From NCBI RefSeq assembly GCF_003611735.1, contig NZ_RAWG01000059.1, forward strand, positions 1-41,743: a DNA stretch of 41,743 nt, read 5' to 3'. The notes beneath the pieces were generated by a model. That model did no database searches. It was not told the DNA's origin and worked only from the letters and a program-made list of their open reading frames with translations. Below, piece after piece: positions 19,401 to 26,776 of this stretch; within the stretch, counting starts at the first letter, position 1; each line of letters opens with the position of its first letter. Position numbers and translations under genes: made by a program. The stretch comes from Corallococcus sicarius (GTDB lineage: Bacteria; Myxococcota; Myxococcia; Myxococcales; Myxococcaceae).

Positions 19401-19859
19401 GGCTTCGATGCTCGGAGCGGCCCGCGTGTCCCCTGCCCTGGTCGGCCCCGCCGCTGCACGGACCGGGGGCTGCTCCTTCGGGGGAGTTCCCACCACGACG
19501 CGCGCGGGCCGGAGCGCGGACATGAACAGGGGCGTGCGATCGCCCGTCACCAGCACGGCTTCGACGTAGTACTCCACGCCGGGCGGCACCATGTGCTCGG
19601 CCGGAATGTCCGCGCGGAACAGGTCGCCGTACTGCAGTTGCATCGGGACCTGGACGTACGGCTCACCGGGACCTCGATAGCGGACGAAGACCTCCAGCAC
19701 CTTGCCACCGTCCACCAGCGTCGCATCCAACTGGAGGGCCTTCCGGACCTCCGCGCGGGATGGGGAGGCGTGCAGCAATGCAGGCTCCTGCGCGAGGACG
19801 GGAGCCGCGAGCAGCACCACGGCACAGAGGAGGAGCGTGCGAGGAAGAACGGTCCGCAA
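16470..19859 (-). CDS. TonB-dependent outer-membrane receptor with long repeat linker
   Basis: This is a 1129-residue receptor. In order: a signal peptide (about 1-23, ending VLAQE); a small beta-rich domain (about 25-130, with VEYYVEAVLVTGDRTPLFM); and a low-complexity Arg/Ser/Asp/Thr-rich linker (about 150-425) whose core is a 19-residue tandem repeat. A TonB-box-like DVLAVTT follows (about 436), then a plug domain (ADVLDVVPGVSVSRDVQGFH, FLLDGHRLNN, RIEVIRGPGSAIYG) and a beta-barrel ending YLTVRAFY with a terminal aromatic residue. The only in-frame start upstream of the signal is TTG at 19859, so initiation may be weak. The substrate is unknown; the coupled nucleotidase-C lipoprotein and divergent ChaN-like gene suggest nucleotide, haem or metal-complex import. 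Confidence 0.92.
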   Translation of the reverse strand: MRTVLPRTLLLCAVVLLAAPVLAQEPALLHASPSRAEVRKALQLDATLVDGGKVLEVFVRYRGPGEPYVQVPMQLQYGDLFRADIPAEHMVPPGVEYYVEAVLVTGDRTPLFMSALRPARVVVGTPPKEQPPVRAAAGPTRAGDTRAAPSIEAFTPPSGGADDDDDSGTGTQGTVTPAPSSRGGVTDPRAGNTGAAASRDSQDARGASRTEASDSRASNRPEGADPRAPPDPRAGSRTEGPDARAPSRMNGTDARGVAQTSGTETRASGQTDGSGPHASPRTDSRASSRTDGSGPTSSSRTDSRASSRADGSAPAGASRTDAHASSRTDDSAPTSSSRTDPRASNRADGSAPAGSSRTDPRASNRTDGSAPPASARMNGADARADRTDSRSARTSESDDARSALNADLPPDPRGDASTSRGPTALDDDPVLYSAEDVLAVTTLQEEAVRTVPAIGASFNRAQMIALGARTVADVLDVVPGVSVSRDVQGFHRTAIRGLRNDAEVLFLLDGHRLNNFFDGKALLNLPVENLERIEVIRGPGSAIYGAGAFLGVVNLVTNHADGVRGAVTTGGVPRDDGRLALATDGHLSAAHTTGDLRLFADLDLWSQDGDSLVIDHDALDAESVDQGLRNVEDPAGHTRDGRFLVNAGAGLSYGLDSAGRVGVSARYLAEQRDALVGLFDTVGEDSELSWDVLLADLTWDRPLRDGGQVRARLGFDQQSTDRRFQLTPRDFRTGTGPDQRFPDGLQEETTVTVRTVSASVDADLALAKENHLTLGLVAEQQSLSKYAYTTNYTLDGRLRPSPAAPEGLVDLTELAGGAASRRLTVGVSAQDQWTVLSALTLTFGLRVDATQLPNVDAGGTLDGRKTVVRVNPRVGLVIAASDALVLKALYGRAFRPPTPQELVERIPDTDYNQGRFEGNPLLQPATVDTFELGADLVQAAGDTRVRVRGNAFLQNFASPITPVDTSGNIVPLRNRELGVRVYGVEAEARLEASKRAAAWVNASLSRAQDLELPGQSRLLTDVPQARFNAGVSMPLGDWVNLDVVVRSGAERRNNSRSTLELIRRYEIPAYSLITAQLRSEPLLEHFEVTLFAQNLFDHDLRDDVPRPDRVTGLLPREGVSGYLTVRAFY
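18756..19104. repeat. 57-bp in-frame tandem repeat in the receptor gene
   Basis: The marker GCCGTCC (or GTCGTCC) recurs at 18756, 18813, 18870, 18927, 18984 and 19041, exactly 57 bases apart, with a degenerate seventh unit at 19098. Each unit encodes 19 residues of the type S-A-P-A-G-S-S-R-T-D-P-R-A-S-N-R-T-D-G. The period is a multiple of three, so copy-number change keeps the frame and only alters linker length. More diverged units flank it on both sides. Confidence 0.9.
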
Positions 19860-19949
19860 GATTGATGACGATGCTCCGTTGCAGGGTCATGCGAGTCAAG
19901 CAAGCCACCCCGTTCCCTCTCGCTGATTTTTTGCCGCCCCCGCGAGCGC

Positions 19950-21530
19950 ATGCGACGTTGCCTCGTCTCCATGCGCGCGTCGCTAGCCCTTCACCTCGCT
20001 CTCTTCCGTCGCCAACGCGCCCAGATCGCCCGGGTCGTCGAGGGCCGCACCGAAGCGTTCCGCGCCTATGAGGCGCGCTACCGTCGGCGCACCAGCACCT
20101 ATCAGCGCGTCGTCCCCGTCACCCACGTGCACCAGCGCGTCGTGGCCTCGGACCTCGTCTACGTCGGCGACTACCACACGCTCCCCCTGGCCCAGCAGAC
20201 GTACCTGGACCTCGCCGAGCGCGCCCTCGCCTCCGGACGCCGCGTCGTGCTGGCGCTCGAATGCGTGGAGGGCCGTCACCAGACCGCGCTGGACGCGTAC
20301 CTCGCGGGACGACTGCCGGAGCGCACGCTGCTGTCCCGGCTGGGCCACGGCTCCGACACGGGCTTCGGGCCGGGCGCCGGCATCCGCGCCGTGCTCGGCT
20401 TCGCGAAGCGCCACAAGCTCACGGTGGCGGCCATCGACCGGCGGGCCCAGGGAGAGCGTTCACTCGCGCTGCGCGACGCCTTCGCCGCCGAACGCATCGC
20501 CCGGGTCGCCCGCGCGGAGGACGTCCCGCTGGTGATGGTGCTCGTGGGCCAGTTCCACGCCGCCCCCTGTCACCTGCCCGCCCAGGTGGAGCGCGCGCTG
20601 GGGGACACGCACCCGCGCCGCAGCCTCGTCGTCTACCAGAACGCGGAAGGGCTCTGGTGGCGCCTCGCCCGCGAAGGCCGCCTGGGCTCCGCGGAGGCCG
20701 TGGAGCTGGCGGACGGCGCGGTGTGCCTGATGAACGCGTCGCCCGTCCTCTGCCAGCAGAGCTTCCTGGATTACCTGGAGGCCGAAGGCGATGACGCCCC
20801 GCTGCTGGACCGCAGCGCCGCGGAGCGCTTCCGCGAGATGTCGGAGCTCATCGGCCGGCTCGCGGGCGTGCCGGTGGGCCGCGCGCTGGACTCGGTGGAG
20901 GTGACGACGGCGGCGGACGGCGACGTGCTCGCGCGGATCCGCCAGCGGGGCCGCTTCACCCAGGCGGAGCTGTCCCAGCTTCGCAAGCACATCCTGTCGC
21001 GCGAGAGCGGCTACATCCCCCGCGCGCGCACGGCCTACCTCGCGTCGCTGTCGCTCAACCACGCCGCCGAGGAGGCCGCCCACTTCGTGCGCCACTGCGC
21101 CGTGGGCGATGCCATGGACGCCCCGCGCGGCGCGTCCGAAGCCTTCTACGCACGCTGCCTGGAAGAGGCCCTGGGCTTCTTCGGCTCCAAGCTCGTCAAC
21201 CCGCGCCGCACCTGCCCCAACGTCTCCGAGTGGGCGAAGCGCTTCGGCGAGTCCCGGGGCCTGGAGCGGCAGATCGCCGCCTTCGTCCTCGCCCACAAGG
21301 CCACGGAGACCGAAGGGCCCGACGAGGCCGTGAAGCTCCTGCCCCTGCGCCGCGACCGCCTCTTCCACGGCGTCAGCCATGCGCTCGGCTACCTGCTGGG
21401 CGACAGCCTCTACCGCGCCTTCGACGCGGGCCAGGTGGACGTCGCGGACATCCGCGCCCTCTTCCGCGACCCGCTCGCCGACCCCCGCAGCGCCTACTTC
21501 ACCTGGGCCGCGCGGCTGCGTCTGGCCTGA
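19950..21530 (+). CDS. ChaN/Tiki-superfamily protein
   Basis: This is a 526-residue protein. The N-terminal part (about 50-260) resembles the ChaN haem-binding/Tiki-like fold: VYVGDYHTLPLAQQTYLDL, VVLALECVEGRHQTALDAYL, VAAIDRR, and a central MVLVGQFHAAPCHL with His. Campylobacter ChaN is an iron-regulated haem-binding lipoprotein of about 300 residues. This protein is longer, and I see no signal peptide or lipobox, so it looks cytoplasmic. The C-terminal half (about 270-526) is unrecognised. It diverges from the TonB-dependent receptor with 90 bases between starts, suggesting shared regulation. ATG 19971 is an alternative start. The haem link is family inference. Confidence 0.7.
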   Translation: MRRCLVSMRASLALHLALFRRQRAQIARVVEGRTEAFRAYEARYRRRTSTYQRVVPVTHVHQRVVASDLVYVGDYHTLPLAQQTYLDLAERALASGRRVVLALECVEGRHQTALDAYLAGRLPERTLLSRLGHGSDTGFGPGAGIRAVLGFAKRHKLTVAAIDRRAQGERSLALRDAFAAERIARVARAEDVPLVMVLVGQFHAAPCHLPAQVERALGDTHPRRSLVVYQNAEGLWWRLAREGRLGSAEAVELADGAVCLMNASPVLCQQSFLDYLEAEGDDAPLLDRSAAERFREMSELIGRLAGVPVGRALDSVEVTTAADGDVLARIRQRGRFTQAELSQLRKHILSRESGYIPRARTAYLASLSLNHAAEEAAHFVRHCAVGDAMDAPRGASEAFYARCLEEALGFFGSKLVNPRRTCPNVSEWAKRFGESRGLERQIAAFVLAHKATETEGPDEAVKLLPLRRDRLFHGVSHALGYLLGDSLYRAFDAGQVDVADIRALFRDPLADPRSAYFTWAARLRLA

Positions 21531-21574
21531 CGCTTCCCGCACTTCTCCTCTTCCTGCCGGGCCCCATCCCTGGT

Positions 21575-21598
21575 TGGATTGATTCTAGAATCAATCCA
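21575..21598. promoter_or_regulatory. Perfect 24-bp palindrome upstream of the carboxylase gene
   Basis: TGGATTGATTCTAGAATCAATCCA is a perfect 12+12 palindrome centred between 21586 and 21587, ending 15 bases before the ATG at 21614. It is strikingly AT-rich for this genome. It includes TAGAAT (21586-21591), a near-consensus -10, so a repressor bound here would block the promoter. It most resembles a dimeric regulator operator; the regulator is unknown and not encoded next door. Confidence 0.7.
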
Positions 21599-21613
21599 GG
21601 GAGTGCCGCCGCC

Positions 21614-23194
21614 ATGAAGATGACCGAACGCGTGGAGAAGCTCGCCGAGCAGCGCCAGCGCAACGAGGGCATGGGAGGCCCCGAGCGCATCGAGCGCCAG
21701 CACGCCAAGGGGAAGCTCACCGCGCGCGAGCGCCTGAAGCTCCTCTTCGATGAAGGCACCTTCGAGGAGCTGGGGCTGCTCGCCGCGCACCAGGGGAACC
21801 TGCCGGAGGAGGAGGACGGCAAGCCCTCCCCCGCCGACGGCGTCATCACCGGCACGGGGGAGATCGACGGCCGTCCGGTGGCCGCCGCGCTCTATGACTT
21901 CACCGTGTTCGGGGGCTCCATCGGGGAGATTGGCGAGCGCAAGGTGGCGCGGCTGCGCGACATCGCGCTGAAGAACCGCATCCCCATGGTGTGGCTGGTG
22001 GACTCGGCCGGCGCGCGGCTGGATGCGAGCTCCGGCATCGACCCGAGGCGCATCGCGAGCTTCGCGGACACGGGCTACCTCTTCCGCGAGCAGGTGGTGA
22101 TGAGCGGCGTGATTCCCCAGGTCGCCGCGATGGTGGGCCCCGGCGCCGCCGGCACGGCCTACATCCCCGGCCTCGCGGACTTCCTCCCCATGGTGAAGGG
22201 CACCAGCTCGCTCGCCATCGGCGGGCCGTACCTCGTCGAGTCCACCGTGGGCGAGAAGGTCACGGAGGAGGAGCTGGGCGGCGCGAAGGTGCACAATGAA
22301 ATCTCCGGCGTCGCGGACGCGGAGTACCCGGACGACGCCACCTGCCTCGCCGCCGTGCGCGAGTACCTGGGCTTCTTCCCGTCCCACTGCGAGGACAAGC
22401 CGCCGCGCCGTCCCACGAGCGACCCGTTCGACCGCCGCGACGATGAGCTGCTCAAGGTGGTGCCGGAGAGCCCGCGCCAGGCGTTCGACATGCACAAGGT
22501 CATCCTGTCGCTGGTGGATGACCGGAAGTTCTTCCCCATGAAGCCGCGCTGGGCGCGCAACCTGATCACCGGCCTGGCGCGCATCGACGGCTACCCGCTG
22601 GGCATCGTCGCGAACAACTCCATGTACCTGGGCGGCATCCTGGACGTGAACGCGGCGGACAAGGCGGCGCGCTTCATCAACCTGTGCGACGCCTTCAACA
22701 TCCCCCTGCTCTTCCTGCAGGACGTGCCCGGCTTCATGGTGGGCACCAAGGTGGAGCAGCAGGGCATCATCCGCCACGGCGCGAAGATGATGTACGCGAC
22801 CGCCAGCGCCACCGTGCCCAAGTTCACCGTCGTGGTGCGCAAGGGCTACGGCGCGGGCTACTACGTGATGAACGGCCGCGCCTTCGAACCCGACCTGCTC
22901 GTCGCGTGGCCGGGCGCGGAGATCGCCGTGATGGGCCCGGAGGGCATGGTGTCCATCGCCGCGCGCAAGGTGCTCCAGGGCGCGGAGAGCCCGGAGGTCG
23001 CCGCCGCGATGAAGAAGGAGCTGTCGGACGGGCTGCGCCAGCACATCCGCATCGAGCGCACCGCCGCGATGGCGATGGTGGACGACGTGGTGGATCCGCG
23101 CGACACGCGCCGGCTGCTCGCCCGCGCGCTCAAGCGCACCGCGAACAAGCACGTGGAGCGCCCCTACCGCCGCCGGGAGATCTCCCCGGTGTAG
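21614..23194 (+). CDS. Acyl-CoA carboxylase, carboxyltransferase (beta) subunit
   Basis: This is the biotin-dependent carboxyltransferase subunit (PccB/MccB type, 526 residues), which moves CO2 from carboxybiotin to an acyl-CoA. It has the two crotonase-like lobes. N-terminal: KGKLTARERLKLLFDEG, GGSIGEIGERKV, DSAGARLD, GAAGTAYIPGLADF. C-terminal: ARIDGYPLGIVANN, DVPGFMVGTKVEQQGIIRHGAK, KGYGAGYYVMNGRAF, WPGAEIAVMGPEGMV. No biotin carboxylase/BCCP gene is nearby, so the partner is elsewhere. I cannot tell propionyl-, methylcrotonyl- and other acyl-CoA specificity apart. A perfect palindrome overlaps the likely promoter. Confidence 0.92.
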   Translation: MKMTERVEKLAEQRQRNEGMGGPERIERQHAKGKLTARERLKLLFDEGTFEELGLLAAHQGNLPEEEDGKPSPADGVITGTGEIDGRPVAAALYDFTVFGGSIGEIGERKVARLRDIALKNRIPMVWLVDSAGARLDASSGIDPRRIASFADTGYLFREQVVMSGVIPQVAAMVGPGAAGTAYIPGLADFLPMVKGTSSLAIGGPYLVESTVGEKVTEEELGGAKVHNEISGVADAEYPDDATCLAAVREYLGFFPSHCEDKPPRRPTSDPFDRRDDELLKVVPESPRQAFDMHKVILSLVDDRKFFPMKPRWARNLITGLARIDGYPLGIVANNSMYLGGILDVNAADKAARFINLCDAFNIPLLFLQDVPGFMVGTKVEQQGIIRHGAKMMYATASATVPKFTVVVRKGYGAGYYVMNGRAFEPDLLVAWPGAEIAVMGPEGMVSIAARKVLQGAESPEVAAAMKKELSDGLRQHIRIERTAAMAMVDDVVDPRDTRRLLARALKRTANKHVERPYRRREISPV

Positions 23195-23208
23195 TGCTCC
23201 GCTTCCGC

Positions 23209-23242
23209 TGCCGACGGCCTCCCACTGGAGTCACCGTCGGCA
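23209..23242. terminator. Hairpin between convergent carboxylase and BON-LysM genes
   Basis: TGCCGACGG (23209-23217) pairs perfectly with CCGTCGGCA (23234-23242), and the loop contains a second CTCC-CACT-GGAG stem. It lies 15 bases past the carboxylase stop and 16 bases from the opposing gene's stop. There is no T-run, so it is probably a two-way 3'-end structure. Confidence 0.5.
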
Positions 23243-23258
23243 GAGGATGTGCTTCCCG

Positions 23259-23654
23259 CTACGCCTTGTTGACGATGGTCTTCGGCGGCAGCTTGAGCAC
23301 CTGGCCCACCTTGATGTGGTCCGGGTCCTTGAGCTGGTCCTTGTTGGCCTCGAAGATCTTCGGGTACAGCTTCACGTCGCCGTAGATGTCCTTGGCCAGC
23401 TTGCCCAGCGTGTCGCCCGACTTCACGGTGTAGACGCCGTAGGGTTCGGCGTGGGTCACGGTCAGGTTGACCATGACCTCGTCGTTCCACTTCGGGTGCT
23501 TCGCCTTGATCTGATCCCACATGCGATCGCGATCGTAGGCGTGGTCCACCGAGCCCTTGATGATGAGCTTGCCGCCCTCCTCACGGGTCTCGACCTTGGC
23601 GCCCACGTTCTTCGCCACGTCCAACACGTCCTGGTAGTCGTTCTGCAAGGCCAT
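23259..23654 (-). CDS. BON-LysM protein, Kbp/YgaU-like
   Basis: This 131-residue protein has no signal peptide. An N-terminal BON-like half (about 10-67, with GGKLIIKGSVDHAYDRD) is followed by a LysM domain (about 72-125: YGVYTVKSGDTLGKLAKDIYG, KIFEANKDQLKDPDHIKVGQ). This layout and the EANK...L..PD.I..GQVL motif match E. coli Kbp (YgaU), a cytosolic potassium-binding protein, rather than a secreted peptidoglycan binder. The potassium role is by homology. The chosen ATG has AGGAGG 6 bases upstream, a consensus Shine-Dalgarno, suggesting high expression. Confidence 0.88.
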   Translation of the reverse strand: MALQNDYQDVLDVAKNVGAKVETREEGGKLIIKGSVDHAYDRDRMWDQIKAKHPKWNDEVMVNLTVTHAEPYGVYTVKSGDTLGKLAKDIYGDVKLYPKIFEANKDQLKDPDHIKVGQVLKLPPKTIVNKA

Positions 23655-23798
23655 CACGTCCTCCTGTCGGGTACACGGGGCCACTCGATGCACCGGTGGC
23701 CCCGTGAGGCGGGAGACTGTAGGCACCGCGAGCCCCTGGGCCACGGCTCCAGGACGACACGGATGAACGAAGCTCAACATTGCGGGGGCGGCGGCTGT

Positions 23799-24743
23799 TC
23801 AGAGCACCACGCCCGCATCGCCCTCCTTCGCGGGCACCGGGGCTTCTGGGGGCGGCGCGAACGTTCCGTCCGACCGCAGCTCGCGGAGGATCTCCTCGCG
23901 GCTCAGGCGCACCGCGCGGATGGTGCCGTCGGGCGACAGCGCGTAGATGCAGTCCTGGTCCGACGCGCCCACGAACAGGCCGCCCAGGACGGGATAGAGC
24001 ATGACCAGCGCGAGCTCCGTCTCCAACGGGCCCGGGAACAGCACGTGCGCGTGCGCGGAGAAGGCCGGCCGCTCGCCGTCACCATCCGGCGCGATGGACA
24101 CGGGGATGAGGCCCTGGTGCAGCGGCAGCTCCTGGAGCTTCTGCCGGCCGTCCTTGCTGAAGCGGAAGCGGAAGTCGCCGCCCAGCAGGTAGAGATTCGA
24201 GTCGTCGAAGCCCTGGAGCACGTACACGGTGATGCCGTCGTCCTCCTCCACCACCACGGGGTTGAGCTGCTTGCGCCCGTGCACCTGGTAGACGCGCTCG
24301 CACGCGGTGCTCACGGCCCGCGCCACGGCCTCCATGCCCTCGGGCAGCGACGCCACCGGGAAGTCCTCCATCTCGCCGGAGAACTCGATGGGCGCGCGGT
24401 ACGCGTAGGCCGGGACGAAGGTGTCCTCCGGGTTGAAGCGCCCGAAGACGGCGTACCAGGCGTTTCCGCGCGGCACGGTGAAGAACCAGTTCATCCGCGT
24501 GCGGTCCAGGTCCGGCCGCTCCAGCAGCAGGTCCGTGGCGCGGATGGCCCCCTGCTCCGAGGCGACGATGTAGCGGGCGCGCTTCTGCACGCGCACCAGC
24601 TCCGCATCCGTCACCAGTGCCACCGGCTTCTCCGCCGCGTCCGGCTGCGGGGCCGGAGCCTGCGCCTCCCCTTGCGTCACGCCCGAGTGCGCGCGGCAGC
24701 CCAGGGCGAGGACAACGACTGCGACGAGGAGACCGCGGACCAT
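23799..24743 (-). CDS. Hypothetical lipoprotein
   Basis: This is a 314-residue predicted lipoprotein. The signal VRGLLVAVVVLALGC places the lipidated cysteine at residue 16. A Pro/Ala-rich spacer follows (about 20-40), then a mixed alpha/beta domain with NWFFTVPRGNAWYAVFGRF and DDGITVYVLQGFDDSNLYLL and a C-terminal SPDGTIRAVRLSREE. I do not recognise a family and no catalytic motif stands out. It may follow the Spy-like gene on the same strand (79-base gap), suggesting an envelope role. Confidence 0.7.
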   Translation of the reverse strand: MVRGLLVAVVVLALGCRAHSGVTQGEAQAPAPQPDAAEKPVALVTDAELVRVQKRARYIVASEQGAIRATDLLLERPDLDRTRMNWFFTVPRGNAWYAVFGRFNPEDTFVPAYAYRAPIEFSGEMEDFPVASLPEGMEAVARAVSTACERVYQVHGRKQLNPVVVEEDDGITVYVLQGFDDSNLYLLGGDFRFRFSKDGRQKLQELPLHQGLIPVSIAPDGDGERPAFSAHAHVLFPGPLETELALVMLYPVLGGLFVGASDQDCIYALSPDGTIRAVRLSREEILRELRSDGTFAPPPEAPVPAKEGDAGVVL

Positions 24744-24822
24744 GGAGACTCCCGACGACAGGGGGCCCGGTCAGTCTGCGCTGGCCGGTGCCCCCGCGTC
24801 ACGTCTCCCTTCACCGCGAACC

Positions 24823-25212
24823 TCAGGCGCCCTGCTGCGTGGGCGCCAGCGAGGCCTTGATCTTCTCCTTCAGCGCGCGGCGGCGCTCCTTGAACTGCGA
24901 GCGCTGGGCCTCGTCCACCTGGCCGTTGCTGGCGGCGCGGGCGGCCTTCATCTCCTCGTGGAGCTGGCGGGCCTCGGCCTTGAAGCCGTCGGCCTGGGCC
25001 TGGGTGAGGCGCCCCTCGGCGACCCGCTTGTCCAGCCGCTGCTCCATCCGGCCGAGCTTGTTCCCACCGTGCTTGCCCCGGTGGCCGCGGCCCTCGCACT
25101 GGCCGTCCTGGGGCGTGGCTCCGGGCGTCGGGGCCGCCGTCTGGGCGAACACGGGCACGGCGAACAGCAGCGAGGCGACGGCGGTACCGCGAAGAACGGA
25201 CTTCAGCGACAT
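24823..25212 (-). CDS. Spy/CpxP-like small periplasmic helical protein
   Basis: This 129-residue protein has a signal peptide (residues 1-23, ending VFAQT). A Gly/His/Lys-rich stretch (ECGRGHRGKHGG-like, about 39-52) precedes two long charged helices (LDKRVAEGRLTQAQADGFKA and QRSQFKERRRALKEKIKASL). The helical, charge-rich, cysteine-poor layout resembles Spy/CpxP or heavy-metal-sensor-type periplasmic chaperones, though the LTxxQ motif is only partly present (LTQAQ). The His-rich segment might bind metal. Upstream on the minus strand near 25304-25316 is TTAACCTTCCGCGG, which could be an ECF-type -35, but a matching -10 is unclear. Confidence 0.65.
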   Translation of the reverse strand: MSLKSVLRGTAVASLLFAVPVFAQTAAPTPGATPQDGQCEGRGHRGKHGGNKLGRMEQRLDKRVAEGRLTQAQADGFKAEARQLHEEMKAARAASNGQVDEAQRSQFKERRRALKEKIKASLAPTQQGA

Positions 25213-25339
25213 GATGTGGACTCCAGGTTCGGGTCAGGAGCGCGAAGAGGGCAGCCGTGCAGGCCCGCTCCCGTCGCGCTCTGACACCTGAAACCCCGGA
25301 GCCCGCGGAAGGTTAAATCGCGGTCCGGACGGCGTTGGA

Positions 25340-25891
25340 TTACTGGCAGTCCGCCATGTCGTAGGTGAAGTCCAGGCGCGGCGTGTGGCCCGGGTCCTGG
25401 TTGATGGCCGCGATGCTCAGCTGGGTGCGGCTCACCGTCTGCGTGCTGCCAATCACCATCTGCGTCAGCTGGTTGCGCGTGGTGGACAGCACCACCTTGC
25501 CCGTCGTGCCGGTCGGCTCGATGCGGAAGCAGTTGAGGATGCGCGGGTCCACCGTGGAGCGGTAGCAGCGGGTGTACTGCCCCAGCACCTCGCGCTTCAG
25601 GTACGTGCAGCGGCACTCCCACGGATCGTACGCCTCCACCACCGTGGCCGCCTCGTAGCCCGTGGCCGTCTGCACCACTTCCAGGTACGAGCCGTCCTGC
25701 GGCTGCGTACAGCGCAGGAACGTGTCGCCCACCGCGCCCTGCTTCACCTCCGCGAGCTGCGGCTCCACGGCGACCTGCGCCCCCGCCTCCACGGCACTCA
25801 GCGGATCGCGCGACGACGCGCCTTCACAGCCCAGACCCAGAACGGAAACGCCCGCGAGCAACAGCGCGGAGAGACGGAGGGACAGCTTCAT
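25340..25891 (-). CDS. Hypothetical lipoprotein with several cysteines
   Basis: This is a 183-residue predicted lipoprotein, with signal MKLSLRLSALLLAGVSVLGLGC and lipidated cysteine at residue 22. The mature part has further cysteines (in LRCTQPQDGS, WECRCTYLKRE, YTRCYRST, ILNCFRIE, MADCQ) that probably form disulfides. The VVEAYDPWECRCTYLKR segment and the terminal MADCQ look like a compact secreted fold. The family is not recognised. GTAGGAG upstream of the ATG is a good Shine-Dalgarno. A perfect hairpin lies in its leader (25916-25933). Confidence 0.7.
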   Translation of the reverse strand: MKLSLRLSALLLAGVSVLGLGCEGASSRDPLSAVEAGAQVAVEPQLAEVKQGAVGDTFLRCTQPQDGSYLEVVQTATGYEAATVVEAYDPWECRCTYLKREVLGQYTRCYRSTVDPRILNCFRIEPTGTTGKVVLSTTRNQLTQMVIGSTQTVSRTQLSIAAINQDPGHTPRLDFTYDMADCQ

Positions 25892-25915
25892 GGGTGACTC
25901 CTACAAAGGGGGGAT

Positions 25916-25933
25916 GTCCGGGTGGACCCGGAC
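25916..25933. promoter_or_regulatory. Inverted repeat in the leader of the lipoprotein gene
   Basis: GTCCGGGT-GG-ACCCGGAC has eight-base arms with a two-base centre, 24 bases before the lipoprotein ATG. It could be an operator or an RNA hairpin in the 5' leader. A TTGCGC-N18-TACAGG pair just upstream on the minus strand would place it near the transcription start. Confidence 0.35.
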
Positions 25934-25981
25934 CCCGCCCCTGTAGGCTTTTTCAGCTCCCGAGCGCAACGCACTTCTGTG

Positions 25982-26776
25982 TCACGGGCGCAGGGGCGGC
26001 TTCACCGCGCGGGTGGCCATGAACGTGGGCAGGAACGTGGAGAGGAGGTCCTTCTCCTCGAACTCGTCCTCGAAGAGGTGGGTGAGCACGAAGCCCGCCT
26101 CCAGTTGTCCACCGAGCTGCTCCTCCAGCGAGTGCCCCACGCAGAGGGGCTCGCCCTTGTCGGTGTAGCGGCGGCGCTCCTCGTCGGTGAGGCTGGTGAA
26201 GTCCGAGTACGGCATCGTGTACTTGAGCCGCAGCACGCCCTGCTCCTCCTGCGCGGGATCGAAGAGGTAGCGCACGGGGTTGCAGATGCCCGCGAGGAGC
26301 ACGCCGCCCGGGCGCAGCACGCGGAAGGCCTCGCGCCACACCGGGAGGATCGCGTCCACGAAGCAGTTGGAGCACGGGTGGAAGATGAGGTCGAAGCTCG
26401 CGTCGGCGAAGGCGGACAGGTCCTTCATGTCGCCCTCCACGAGCTTCAGCGTCAGGCCCTCGCGCTCCGCGACCTTGCGGTCCTGCCCGAGCTGCGCGGG
26501 GGAGTTGTCGAACACGGTGACGCGCGCACCCGCCGCCGCGAACACCGGGCACTGCTGACCGCCCGCGCTCGCCAGGCCCAGCACGTCCTTGCCGGCGAGG
26601 TCCCCGAACCACGCGCGGGGCACGGGCTTCGTCGGCGTGAGCACCACGCTCCAGTCACCCTGGCGCGCGGCGGCGATGACCTCCGGGCCCACCGGGACGG
26701 TCCAGATGTTGCCGCGCCCTACTTCGCCGTTCCACGCCTCGCGGTTGTACTCCCGCACGTCCAGTTCAGCCTTCAT
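25982..26776 (-). CDS. Class I SAM-dependent methyltransferase
   Basis: This is a 264-residue Rossmann-fold methyltransferase. Motif I is [11 protein letters not shown] (about 75-85), the acidic loop is [11 protein letters not shown], motif II-like is [20 protein letters not shown] and the post-motif is [10 protein letters not shown]. The acceptor substrate is unknown; the general layout is that of small-molecule/ubiquinone-like methyltransferases. Its start overlaps the end of the upstream SDR gene by 11 bases, so the two are co-translated and may act in one pathway. Confidence 0.9.
   Translation of the reverse strand: MKAELDVREYNREAWNGEVGRGNIWTVPVGPEVIAAARQGDWSVVLTPTKPVPRAWFGDLAGKDVLGLASAGGQQCPVFAAAGARVTVFDNSPAQLGQDRKVAEREGLTLKLVEGDMKDLSAFADASFDLIFHPCSNCFVDAILPVWREAFRVLRPGGVLLAGICNPVRYLFDPAQEEQGVLRLKYTMPYSDFTSLTDEERRRYTDKGEPLCVGHSLEEQLGGQLEAGFVLTHLFEDEFEEKDLLSTFLPTFMATRAVKPPLRP

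Noticed and set aside
23259-23654. Secreted peptidoglycan-binding LysM protein
   Set aside because: No signal peptide, and the BON plus LysM layout with EANK/PD motifs fits the cytosolic Kbp/YgaU type better.
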